DNA from: Actinomycetota bacterium
GTDB lineage: Bacteria > Actinomycetota > Actinomycetes > Streptosporangiales > Streptosporangiaceae
Length of the DNA: 10,058 bases
NCBI GenBank assembly: GCA_003168295.1
Contig: PMST01000642.1
Span: 14,731-24,788 of the forward strand
Direction: 5' to 3'
Of this stretch, positions 1-6,260 are shown in pieces (positions within the stretch are counted from its first letter, which is position 1; each line of letters starts with the position of its first letter). The notes below the pieces were generated by a model that was not told the origin of the DNA, made no database searches, and saw only the letters and a program-made list of their open reading frames with translations. The position numbers and the translations under genes are program-made.

Positions 1-81
1 GTGCTGTCGGAGATCCTGGGGCTGTCCGGCCCTGAGCTAGGAGAACTGGGGCGTCAGCGCGTAATCGGCGAGGCGCCGTGA
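1..81 (+). CDS. CaiB/BaiF-type CoA-transferase, C-terminal end only
   Basis: Frame 1 is open from the window edge to a TGA at 79-81 and encodes 26 residues beginning VLSEILGLSGPELGEL and ending in GVIG-like VIGEAP. The pattern (helix with ILGLS, then an acidic ELxEL helix, then a short Val-Ile tail) is how many class III (CaiB/BaiF) CoA-transferases end. These enzymes move CoA between acyl-CoAs and carboxylic acids. The stop overlaps the GTG start of the next gene (GTGA), so the two are probably translationally coupled. A class III transferase next to a mesaconyl-CoA-type hydratase recalls the Mct-Meh pair of the 3-hydroxypropionate bicycle. The body of the protein lies outside the window, so the family call rests on a short tail and on context. 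Confidence 0.6.
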   Translation: MLSEILGLSGPELGELGRQRVIGEAP

Positions 82-950
82 CCCTGGCGAAGCAGCTGTC
101 GGGCTGGGCGCCGGCCCCGGTGTCGCGGCGTGAACGGTTCACGGCCCAGCCCGCGGACGCGATGGCCGCGCTGCTCGACCAGCCCTCCCCCGCCCGCGAG
201 GATGGCGACCCGCTACCCGCCGGGTGGCACCGCCTGTACCTGCTGGACTGGCCGCAGCAGCACGAGCTCGGCCCGGATGGGCACCCGGCAGCCGGCGGCT
301 TCCTGCCCCCGGTCCCCGAACGGCGGCGGATGTACGCTGGCGGCCGGCTGGAGATCACCGCGCCGCTGCGCGTCGGCGACGTGGTGACCCGGACCTCCCG
401 GCTGGAGCGAGTCGAGGTCAAACGCGGCAGTACGGGAGAGCTCGCGTTCGTCACCATCCGCGATGAGTTCACCGTCGACGGCGCCACGGCAATCATCGAC
501 GAGCAGGACCTGGTCTACCGGTCCGGGGCGCCCTCTCCCGCCGGGCAGGCACCGCAGCAGGCAGCGGGCTCTCCGGAGACGCCAGAGCCGGCCGCCGCCG
601 AGTGGGAGTTCTCGGTTACGCCCGATCCGGTCCTGCTGTTCCGGTTCAGCGCGCTGACCGCCAACGCGCACCGGATCCACTACGACGAGCGGTATGCCAC
701 CACGGTCGAGGGGTTCGCCGGCCTGCTCGTGCACGGCCCGCTGCTGGCCTTGCTGCTGCTGGAGCTGCCCCGGCGCCACGCGCCCGGCTCGCGGGTGGCC
801 CGGTTCGGCTACCGCGCCCGCCGGCCGGTCATCGCCGGCCAGCCGGTCGTGGCCAGCGGGGACCGCGGCGACACGCCAGGGAGCTGGAATCTCACGGTCC
901 GGGCCGGAGCGGGCGCCGCCGCGATGACGGGTCACGCCGTTCTGGCCTGA
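78..950 (+). CDS. Mesaconyl-CoA/itaconyl-CoA hydratase-like protein (HTD2/FAS1-like double hotdog dehydratase)
   Basis: A 290-residue protein, the usual length for the double-hotdog hydratases that include mesaconyl-C4-CoA hydratase (Meh) and itaconyl-CoA hydratases. The first hotdog half covers about residues 45-150, with GWHRLYLLDW, the GGFLPPVPERRRMYAGG stretch and a DVV-TRTSRL strand. A Pro/Ala/Gln-rich linker follows (about 150-175). The second half has the family signature FSALTANAHRIHYD (190-203), where the His-Tyr-Asp cluster sits at the expected active site, followed by EGFAGLLVHGPLLALLLLEL (211-230). The family adds water to, or removes it from, branched unsaturated or hydroxy acyl-CoAs in the cytoplasm. 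The GTG start overlaps the preceding stop, and a GCGAGG at 68-73 can act as ribosome binding site. The true substrate cannot be read from sequence; C5 dicarboxyl-CoA is the family-based guess. The gene looks intact. Confidence 0.85.
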   Translation: MTLAKQLSGWAPAPVSRRERFTAQPADAMAALLDQPSPAREDGDPLPAGWHRLYLLDWPQQHELGPDGHPAAGGFLPPVPERRRMYAGGRLEITAPLRVGDVVTRTSRLERVEVKRGSTGELAFVTIRDEFTVDGATAIIDEQDLVYRSGAPSPAGQAPQQAAGSPETPEPAAAEWEFSVTPDPVLLFRFSALTANAHRIHYDERYATTVEGFAGLLVHGPLLALLLLELPRRHAPGSRVARFGYRARRPVIAGQPVVASGDRGDTPGSWNLTVRAGAGAAAMTGHAVLA

Positions 951-955
951 GCACC

Positions 956-1544
956 TCAGGCCAGCTTGTCGTGCAGCTGCTTGTCATGAAGGGGCGGCAG
1001 GCCGCGCAGCGAGATCTCGGTCTCCAGCAGCGTGCCGCAGCCGGGGCAGGCGAACTGGCGGAAAACGATATCGGCGTCGTCGACGTACGTCGACGGGCTC
1101 ACCCAGACCCGGTCGGTCTCGGCCATCGGGGTCTCGATGACCTGGCAGCCCAGCTTGTAGTTCTGGCCGGGCAGCGCCAGCTCCTGGTCGCAGCGGGCGC
1201 AGCACGCGTGGCCGGCCGGGCGCAGCACGATGTTCTCGTCCAGCCACCGGCCGCCTTCCGGCAGCCGGGCCGGCGGCGGTGCGGGTACCGGTCCCGAGCC
1301 GAGGCGCGCACCGCGGAGCTCCTCGCGCCGGATCCGGGAGCGCTCACGGTCCACCCGGGCGCCGTCGGTGACGGCGCCGTAGACGCTGGCCGCGTGCTCG
1401 AGCGAGGTCCGTTCTTCAATAATGTCCTGTTCGATCGCGTCGAGGTCACGTTCAAGCGGGTCGCCGTATCCGCCGCCGCCCAGCCAGCCGGTGGCGAACA
1501 CGTCGGTCAGCCCGATGGGCAGCATCCCGCCCTGGCCGGGCGGC
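956..1544 (-). pseudogene. Hydantoinase B / acetone-carboxylase-like gene, 3' fragment with gamma-like zinc-ribbon tail
   Basis: This minus-strand piece encodes the end of a HyuB-type protein. It reads GMLPIGLTDVFATGWLGGGGYGDPLERD, the Gly-rich C-terminal signature of hydantoinase B and acetone/acetophenone carboxylase large subunits. An acidic helix follows, then a tail resembling the acetone carboxylase gamma subunit. The tail has cysteines at residues 108, 109 and 112 (HACCARC) and 160 and 163 (CPGCG), counted from the first Met at 1525, probably a zinc site. The Met at 1525 is internal to the conserved region and no ribosome binding site supports it, so it is not a true start. The upstream part of the same gene continues from about 1545 in another frame with the middle missing. 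It converges on the hydratase gene with 5 bases between stops. The HyuB call is strong; the gamma-like call is moderate. Confidence 0.75.
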
Positions 1545-1907
1545 CAGCTTGACGGGCGGCATCGGGACGCTCTCGACGAAGATGTCCTGGGCGTCGGGAA
1601 TCAGGCTGGAGGGGCACCGGCCGCCGAGGTTGAGGAAATGCAACGTCGCGCCGACCCAGGCGAACAGCTTGCCGTCGAGGAACACCGGCCGGAGCAGGGC
1701 CGTGTCGTTCTGGTGGGCCGCGCCGACCCACGGGTCGTTGACCAGGAACGCGTCCCCGTCACGGATGCCCGGGTTGGCGCTGCGGTGCTCCAGCGTCCAC
1801 TGGATCAGCCGCTGGACGACCGTTCCGTGGACGCTGATGTAGTCGCCGAGGGCGAACAGGTCGCCCCGGCGCGCTTCCGTCCAGGGGATCAGGACGTACC
1901 CGCGCAT
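1545..1907 (-). pseudogene. Hydantoinase B / acetone-carboxylase-like gene, N-proximal fragment
   Basis: The minus-strand frame from 1907 encodes a segment from near the N-terminus of a HyuB-family protein: RRGDLFALGDYISVHGTVV, then GDAFLVNDPWVGAAHQND, then FVESVPMPPVKL. In intact members the NDPY/W-G-xxHxxD block and the later PPVKL block are followed by more than 300 residues before the C-terminal GGGGYGDP signature. Here the signature follows almost at once but in another frame. After PPVKL (codon for Leu at 1545-1547) the frame turns into Arg/Ala-rich nonsense and only stops at 1452. The start is also lost: conserved sequence begins immediately at the junction with the oppositely oriented synthetase fragment, and roughly the first 50 residues are absent. 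HyuA, the usual ATP-binding partner, is not in the window. The product cannot be functional as drawn. Confidence 0.75.
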
Positions 1908-1908
1908 C

Positions 1909-3147
1909 GCGGCGGGCGACGCGCCGGTCGACCTCGCCCTCGTGGTGGTACCGGCCGCTCAGGTGCTGACCGTGCTGCGCGAGTGCGCCGACACCGGTGT
2001 GGGCGCCGCGGTCGTGTTCGCGTCGGGATTCGCGGAAACCGGACCCGTGGGCGCCGCGCTCCAGCGCGAGATCGCCGAGCTGAGCACCCAGACGCCGATG
2101 CGGATCGTCGGGCCGAACTGCCTGGGCACCTTCGCCTCGCCGGACCGTGTCTTCGCGACGTTCTCCTCCGCGTTCGACGACGCTGACACCGCCGTGGTAG
2201 ACAGCCCGATCGCACTGGTCAGCCAGAGCGGCGCGGTCGGCACCTTCACCTACAGCACGCTGCTCGGCCTCGGTGCCGGCGTCCGCTACTTCGCCAACAC
2301 CGGCAACGAGGCCGACGTGCACGCGTGCGAGCTGCTCGCCGCGCTGGCCGAGACGCCCGACGCCGAGATCTTGCTCGGCTACGTCGAAGGGGTAAAAGAC
2401 CCAGCCGCGCTGGCCGAGGGCGCCCGACGGGCCCGCCGCCACGATAAGCCTCTCGTCCTGCTCAAGGCGGGCCGGACCGAGGCCGGCCGGCGGGCGGTCA
2501 GCTACCACACCGCCGCCGACGCGGGATCCTACGAGGCGTTCGGCGACCTCGCGGCGGAACACGGCGCCGTCGTCGTCGACGGCATCGAGCCCTGGCTCGA
2601 CGCGGCCCCCGCGTTCCTGCCGGGCCGCCGGGCCGGTGGCAGCCGGCTGACGATCGTGACCCAGAGCGGCGGTGCCGGCGCCCTGGCCACCGACGCGGCG
2701 ATCGCGGCCGGACTGGCGGTACCTGAGTGGTCCGCCGGGCGGCAGGCCGGGATCGCGGACGCCGTGCCGTCGTTCGGCTCGGCCCGCAACCCGATCGACC
2801 TGACCGGAAGCCTGCTCACCGACCCCGATCTGCTGGCGGGCGTGCTGCAGCGGGTCGCCTCCGACGAGGGCACCGACGTGATCACCGTGGTGCTCGGCAA
2901 CAGCGACGGCAGCGCCGGCCCGATGACCGAGGCCATCAAGGCCGCATACGGTGCCACCCGCAAGCCGCTGTCGGTCGCGTGGACCGGGGGGAACGGGGTC
3001 GCCCGTAGGCGACTGCGGGCCGCGGGCATCCCCGTGTACAGCGACCCCGGGCGGGCCGTCCGCGCCTTGGCGCGGGTGGTCGGGCACAGTGTTTTCCAGC
3101 GCCCTGGCTGGGGCAGTTGGGGCGGTTGGGGCGGGCCCGATGACTGA
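1909..3147 (+). pseudogene. NDP-forming acyl-CoA synthetase (acetate-CoA ligase-like) alpha part, 5'-truncated
   Basis: The plus frame encodes the later half of a CoA-binding Rossmann domain (APVDLALVVVPAAQV, then GFAETG and GPNCLG). It continues with the succinyl-CoA synthetase-like flavodoxin domain (VSQSGAVG, YFANTGNEAD). The phosphohistidine-type segment SYHTAADAG has its His codon at 2506-2508. A last flavodoxin-like domain follows (TQSGGAGAL, NPIDLTG). This family makes acyl-CoA with ATP or GTP through a phosphohistidine. About 60-70 N-terminal residues, including the GASxxxxxxG nucleotide-type loop, are missing, because homology begins right at the junction with the HyuB fragment. A GTG at 1942 is the first start codon in frame, but it lies inside the domain without a convincing ribosome binding site. 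No ATP-grasp domain follows; it may have been a separate subunit. The 3' end is intact and overlaps the SDR gene by 8 bases. A truncated but stable product cannot be excluded. Confidence 0.75.
3109..3135 (+). repeat. Three tandem 9-base repeats at the synthetase/SDR junction
   Basis: TGGGGCAGT, TGGGGCGGT and TGGGGCGGG stand in tandem and encode a Trp-Gly-rich tail (WGSWGGWGG) at the very end of the synthetase frame. The last G-rich unit ends 4 bases before the SDR start codon at 3140, so it probably also supplies the Shine-Dalgarno-like sequence for that gene. The tail is unlike the rest of the protein and probably arose by slippage. Confidence 0.7.
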
Positions 3148-3925
3148 CCCAGCGGCCTTCAAAGGCAAGGCAGCCCTCATCACCGGTGGCTCCAGCGGCG
3201 TCGGATTCCGCGTCGCGGAACGGCTGGCCGAGGCAGGCGCCTGCGTCTTCATCAACGGCCGCTCGGCCGAGCGTGGCGAGCGGGCCGCCGCGAAGCTCCG
3301 CCAGATCAGCCAGGAAGTTCACTTCATCGCGGGCGACTGTGCCTCGTATCCGGATGTGGCTGCCGTCGTCGATACCGCCCGGTCGCTGGCCGGAAGGCTC
3401 GACATCCTGGTCAGCGCGGGAGCAGAGGGAGACGCCGGGCCGACGCCATTCGCCGAGATGACCCCGGAGCAGATTGAAGGCGCGTTCCGCAGCCGGCTGC
3501 TGCCCCGCATCTTTCCCGTGCACGCGGCGTGGCCCGCGCTGCGCGAGAACGGCGGATCGGTGGTGCTGCTTACCACGGACGCCGCCCGGCACCCCACCCC
3601 GGGTGAATTCGTGATGGGCGCGGTCGGGGCGAGCGCCATCTCGATGACCAAGGCCCTGGCCAAGGAATTCATCCGCGACAAGATCCGGGTCAACAGCGTC
3701 GCGCTGACGATTACCTCAGACACTCCGTCATGGGACCGGATCTTCGCGCGGGAAAGCTTCCAGCGCGACTTGTTCACCAAGGCAGTCGAGCGCTTCCCGA
3801 TGGGCCGCCCGCCGTCAGCGGAGGAGGTGGCGGCGGTAGCCGTCTTTCTTGCCTCCGATGCCGCCGCGCAGGTGACCGGTCAGACGATCAGCGTGAACGG
3901 CGGACTGTCCTTTGGCGGCTGGTGA
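3140..3925 (+). CDS. Short-chain dehydrogenase/reductase family protein lacking the catalytic tetrad
   Basis: A 261-residue classical-size SDR. The nucleotide-binding motif TGGSSGVG is at residues 15-22, the adenine-ring aspartate at 67 (AGDCAS), and a variant NNAG motif (VSAGA) at 91-95. The C-terminal end GQTISVNGGLSFGG is typical of the family. The active site is not. Aligning on MTKALAKEF (169-177) and KIRVNSVA puts Met159 and Gly163 where YxxxK should be, Thr146 at the catalytic Ser, and Arg119 near the conserved Asn. The fold and cofactor site look intact, so it may be a binding or structural SDR, or use another chemistry. The ATG at 3140 overlaps the synthetase stop (ATGACTGA), implying translational coupling and a role in the same acyl-CoA pathway. 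The longer in-frame extension upstream is only the shadow of the synthetase gene. Confidence 0.85.
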   Translation: MTDPAAFKGKAALITGGSSGVGFRVAERLAEAGACVFINGRSAERGERAAAKLRQISQEVHFIAGDCASYPDVAAVVDTARSLAGRLDILVSAGAEGDAGPTPFAEMTPEQIEGAFRSRLLPRIFPVHAAWPALRENGGSVVLLTTDAARHPTPGEFVMGAVGASAISMTKALAKEFIRDKIRVNSVALTITSDTPSWDRIFARESFQRDLFTKAVERFPMGRPPSAEEVAAVAVFLASDAAAQVTGQTISVNGGLSFGGW

Positions 3926-3932
3926 CGTCAGG

Positions 3933-3945
3933 ACAGGCCGCCTGT
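3933..3945. terminator. Short hairpin between convergent SDR and dodecin genes
   Basis: ACAGG-CCG-CCTGT forms a 5-bp stem with a 3-base loop exactly in the 23-base gap between the convergent stop codons. It could act in both directions. There is no T-tract on either side, so this is a weak candidate. Confidence 0.25.
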
Positions 3946-3948
3946 GTG

Positions 3949-4161
3949 CTAGTCGTCCTCGTCCTCGTACTTGAACGAGAGCCGGAGCTTGGTACGGAAG
4001 GTGATCTCGCCAGCCTCGCCGATTTGCAGGTCCTGCTCGACCACTTCGGCGACGCGCAGGTCCCTCAGCGTCTTACGTGCGGTGTTTACGGCGCCGGTGG
4101 CGGCGTCCTCCCATGACTGGGAACTCGTCCCGATGAGGTCGGTAACCCGGTACACGCTCAT
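3949..4161 (-). CDS. Dodecin-family protein without the flavin-stacking Trp
   Basis: A 70-residue protein with the whole dodecin layout: MSVYRVTDLIGTS (first strand), a helix SWEDAATGAVNTARKTL, then LRVAEVVEQDLQI and the last strands FRTKLRLSFKYEDEDD. Dodecins assemble as hollow dodecamers that bind flavins, and in halobacterial dodecin Trp36 stacks on the isoalloxazine ring. Aligning VVWAEVVDQ of that protein with LRVAEVVEQ here places Val37 at the Trp position, so flavin binding as known is doubtful. The related Ala-Trp variant two residues later is also absent (Glu39). A strong ribosome binding site (GAGGAGG) lies just upstream of the ATG at 4161. The C-terminus is unusually acidic. It sits 139 bases downstream of the malic enzyme, with its own leader and a possible promoter. 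Confidence 0.88.
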   Translation of the reverse strand: MSVYRVTDLIGTSSQSWEDAATGAVNTARKTLRDLRVAEVVEQDLQIGEAGEITFRTKLRLSFKYEDEDD

Positions 4162-4191
4162 GCATCCTCCTCAGCCGCAAAAACCTGAGAC

Positions 4192-4206
4192 CCGCCGAAT
4201 CGGCGG
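4192..4206 (-). other. Perfect short hairpin in the dodecin leader
   Basis: CCGCCGAATCGGCGG is a near-perfect inverted repeat (6-bp stem, 3-base loop). Read on the minus strand, it is followed 8 bases later by TTTTT and then by the dodecin ribosome binding site. It could end transcripts running on from the malic enzyme or act as a leader hairpin of the dodecin mRNA. The T-run is short and displaced, so the function is undecided. Confidence 0.35.
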
Positions 4207-4237
4207 CTCCTTTGACTCCCGTCCCACTGTGACGAGG

Positions 4238-4243
4238 ATCATA
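4238..4243 (-). promoter_or_regulatory. Possible -10 element for the dodecin gene
   Basis: The minus strand reads TATGAT, five of six matches to the bacterial -10 consensus, 76 bases upstream of the dodecin ATG. No TTGACA-like -35 is present at 17 bases; that position is occupied by the CTAGCG of the shared octamer at 4260-4267. Confidence 0.25.
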
Positions 4244-4259
4244 ACTGATCTCACCATAG

Positions 4260-4267
4260 ACGCTAGC
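4260..4267 (-). promoter_or_regulatory. Shared octamer GCTAGCGT upstream of dodecin
   Basis: GCTAGCGT on the minus strand ends 98 bases before the dodecin ATG and is followed two bases later by ATGGTGAG. The same octamer, also followed by ATGGTGAG, lies at almost the same distance upstream of the malic enzyme start. It overlaps the -35 region of the possible dodecin promoter. Regulator unknown. Confidence 0.35.
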
Positions 4268-4300
4268 CGGGACCCGGTCCACGGCTCTGGTGGAAGCGGA

Positions 4301-6046
4301 TCATATGGGCTGGATGGCAGGGTATTCGGGTGTCCACATGGCCTGGGCGACCTGTTTGCCTGGGTCGTCGAGCTGAGCCTGGGCCAGGCCCTCAGCTTGC
4401 GCCGCCTGGGCGACGGCGGCCGCGACAGCAGCCGATACCTGGCGCAGGCTGGTGACCGGGGGCAGCACGGCGGCGCCGGGCGTGGCGGTGTCCGACAGGC
4501 CGGCCAGGGCGGCGGCCGCGGCGGCCAGCATGGCGTCGCTGACCCGGCGCGCCCGGGCGACGGTGACCCCGAGCCCCAGGCCGGGGAAGATCAGCGCGTT
4601 GTTGGCCTGGGCGATCTCATACCGCACGCCGTCATAGGTCACCGGGTCGAACGGGCTGCCGGTGGCGATCAGCGCCCGCCCGCCGGTCCAGGCGATCAGG
4701 TCCGCGGGCTGGGCCTCGGACAGCGAGGTCGGGTTGGACAGCGGCATGATGACCGGCCGTTCGGTGTGCGCGGCCATCTCGGTGACGATGTCCCGGGAGA
4801 ACACCCCGGGCTGAGTCGAGGTGCCGATCAGGATGGTCGGGCGGGTACGGGCCACCACCTCGGCCAGATCGATACGGCCCTGTCCGTCGCGGCGCCAGCT
4901 GGCCACCTCGTCGGCCGGCCGGGCGTAGGGAACCTGGAAGTCCCGCATCGTCCCCGCGTAGTCGCTGGTCAGCAGGCCCCTGCTGCCCAGTGCCCAGAAC
5001 CGGCGCGTCGCGTCGGCCGGGGACAGGCCGTCGGCGATCATCACTTGGCGCAGCACGTCGGCGATCCCGATCCCGGCCGTGCCGGCGCCGTGGATCACCA
5101 CCGTCTGGTCCCGCATCGACGTCCCGGCCACCCGGACCGCGCCCAGCGCGGCGGCCAGCACCACCGCGGCGGTGCCCTGGATGTCGTCATTGAACGTGCA
5201 GCGGGACCCGGCGTACCGGGCCAGGATGCGGTGCGCGTTGGCGGCGCCGAAGTCCTCCCAGTGCAGCATCGCATGCGGGAACATCGCGGTAGCCGTGCTG
5301 ACGTAGGCGTCGATCAGCTCGTCATAGCGCGCGCCCCGGACCCGCGGGTGCCGGTTGCCCACGTACAGCGGATCATCGAGCAACCTCTGATTGCCGGTCC
5401 CGGTGTCCAGCACCACCGGGATGATCCGGCTCGGGTGCAGCCCGGCCGCGGCGACGTACAGGGCCAGCTTGCCGAGCGCGATCGCGATCCCGCCCACCCC
5501 CTGGTCGCCGATACCCAGGATGCCCTCGGAATCGGTGGCCACGATCAGGTCCACGTCCTCCGGGCCGAGCCCGTAGTTACCGAACGCAGCCTGGATCTGG
5601 CCGGGATGATCCACCGACAGGTACACCCCGCGCGGGCGGCCGTACTCCAGGCTGTACCGCTCGATCGCGGTGCCCACCGTCGGGGTGTACACCACCGGCA
5701 GCATCTCGGCGATGTGGTCGGTCAGCAGCCGGTAGAACAGCACCTCGTTGCGGTCCCGCAGGTTCGCCAGGTACAGGTTCTTGGCCAGGTCAGAACGCTC
5801 GCGCTGGTACTGCCCGTACACCCGCGCCAGCTGGACTTCCATCGTCGAGACCGCGTCGGGCAGCAGGCCGGCCAGACCGAGTGCCTGCCGCTCCGCCGCC
5901 GTGAAGGCGGTACCCCGGTTGAGCAGGGGCGCGGCCAGCACCGAACGACCGCGCAGCCGCACCCGCGCCACCATGCCGTCAGGCGTCCAGGCCAGCTCAT
6001 ATAGGCGTGACAGACTTCGGTCATTGTCGTACTCGCCTGTGTTCAC
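4301..6046 (-). CDS. maeA: NAD-type malic enzyme (oxaloacetate-decarboxylating malate dehydrogenase)
   Basis: A 581-residue protein of the large SfcA/MaeA malic enzyme class, which oxidises and decarboxylates malate to pyruvate with NAD(P) in the cytoplasm. All signatures are present. The catalytic Tyr is in YTPTVG (about residue 120). The block VATDSEGILGIGDQG lies at about 169-183, and the catalytic Lys in LGKLALY is near 193. Metal-binding Glu and Asp are in WEDFG (263-267) and FNDDIQGT (285-292), the Rossmann loop GAGTAGIG is at 320-327, and PLSNPT at 435-440. One oddity is FWALGSRGLL at about 350-359: the acidic residue usual at the end of the second Rossmann strand (FxDxxGLL in relatives) is Gly. 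The GTG at 6046 is preferred over the TTG one codon earlier because GAGGG lies 5 bases upstream of it. The last 100 residues are Ala-rich. It is transcribed toward the dodecin and divergently from the aldehyde dehydrogenase. Confidence 0.93.
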   Translation of the reverse strand: MNTGEYDNDRSLSRLYELAWTPDGMVARVRLRGRSVLAAPLLNRGTAFTAAERQALGLAGLLPDAVSTMEVQLARVYGQYQRERSDLAKNLYLANLRDRNEVLFYRLLTDHIAEMLPVVYTPTVGTAIERYSLEYGRPRGVYLSVDHPGQIQAAFGNYGLGPEDVDLIVATDSEGILGIGDQGVGGIAIALGKLALYVAAAGLHPSRIIPVVLDTGTGNQRLLDDPLYVGNRHPRVRGARYDELIDAYVSTATAMFPHAMLHWEDFGAANAHRILARYAGSRCTFNDDIQGTAAVVLAAALGAVRVAGTSMRDQTVVIHGAGTAGIGIADVLRQVMIADGLSPADATRRFWALGSRGLLTSDYAGTMRDFQVPYARPADEVASWRRDGQGRIDLAEVVARTRPTILIGTSTQPGVFSRDIVTEMAAHTERPVIMPLSNPTSLSEAQPADLIAWTGGRALIATGSPFDPVTYDGVRYEIAQANNALIFPGLGLGVTVARARRVSDAMLAAAAAALAGLSDTATPGAAVLPPVTSLRQVSAAVAAAVAQAAQAEGLAQAQLDDPGKQVAQAMWTPEYPAIQPI

Positions 6047-6260
6047 CAAGACCCTCGTCTCTCCCGGGGGTTACCCTTCACAGCCGGGACCACTACGAAA
6101 AGGTCAGCGCTACAGCCGGCGTTGTGACTCACCATTGAACTATCCACGCTAGCGTCCTGCCGGGACATCTGCGCCAGGACATGTTGAGGTTAATTGTCAG
6201 GCAGACCGGCCTGAGCAAGACTGAGCTTAAGGGCCGGACGACGAGCAGGGAGCTTGCGTG
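6047..6260. other. Divergent intergenic region between malic enzyme and aldehyde dehydrogenase
   Basis: This 214-base gap is visibly less GC-rich than the genes, with A/T-rich patches around 6131-6145 and 6183-6200, as expected for back-to-back promoters. It contains the palindrome at 6146-6155. Toward the aldehyde dehydrogenase, TTGTCA (about 6194-6199) followed 17 bases later by AAGACT is a weak promoter candidate. I cannot define a convincing -10/-35 pair for the malic enzyme. No open frame here looks coding. Confidence 0.4.
6146..6155. promoter_or_regulatory. Perfect 10-base palindrome ACGCTAGCGT, candidate operator
   Basis: ACGCTAGCGT equals its own reverse complement and lies in the divergent promoter region, 99 bases from the malic enzyme start and 105 from the aldehyde dehydrogenase start. 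It contains the octamer GCTAGCGT that also precedes the dodecin gene. On the minus strand ATGGTGAG follows 10 bases later. It would suit a dimeric repressor or activator serving both directions. Confidence 0.4.

Noticed and set aside
602..1552. 316-codon plus frame over the hydratase end and HyuB fragment
   Set aside because: It runs across two unrelated homologous regions in the wrong frame, and its residue composition is that of a shadow.
2951..3139. N-terminal extension of the SDR by 63 residues
   Set aside because: The extension is the other frame of the synthetase gene; SDR homology starts at the ATG at 3140, which has a G-rich upstream region and the usual classical SDR length.
1759..3255. 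498-codon minus-strand frame across the acyl-CoA synthetase
   Set aside because: Low-complexity Arg/Gly/Ala composition opposite clear synthetase homology; a shadow.
3971..6004. 677-codon open frame on the plus strand opposite the malic enzyme
   Set aside because: It is antisense to a full malic enzyme with every motif present. The product is rich in Arg, Gly, Gln and His with no recognisable domain, as expected of a high-GC shadow frame.
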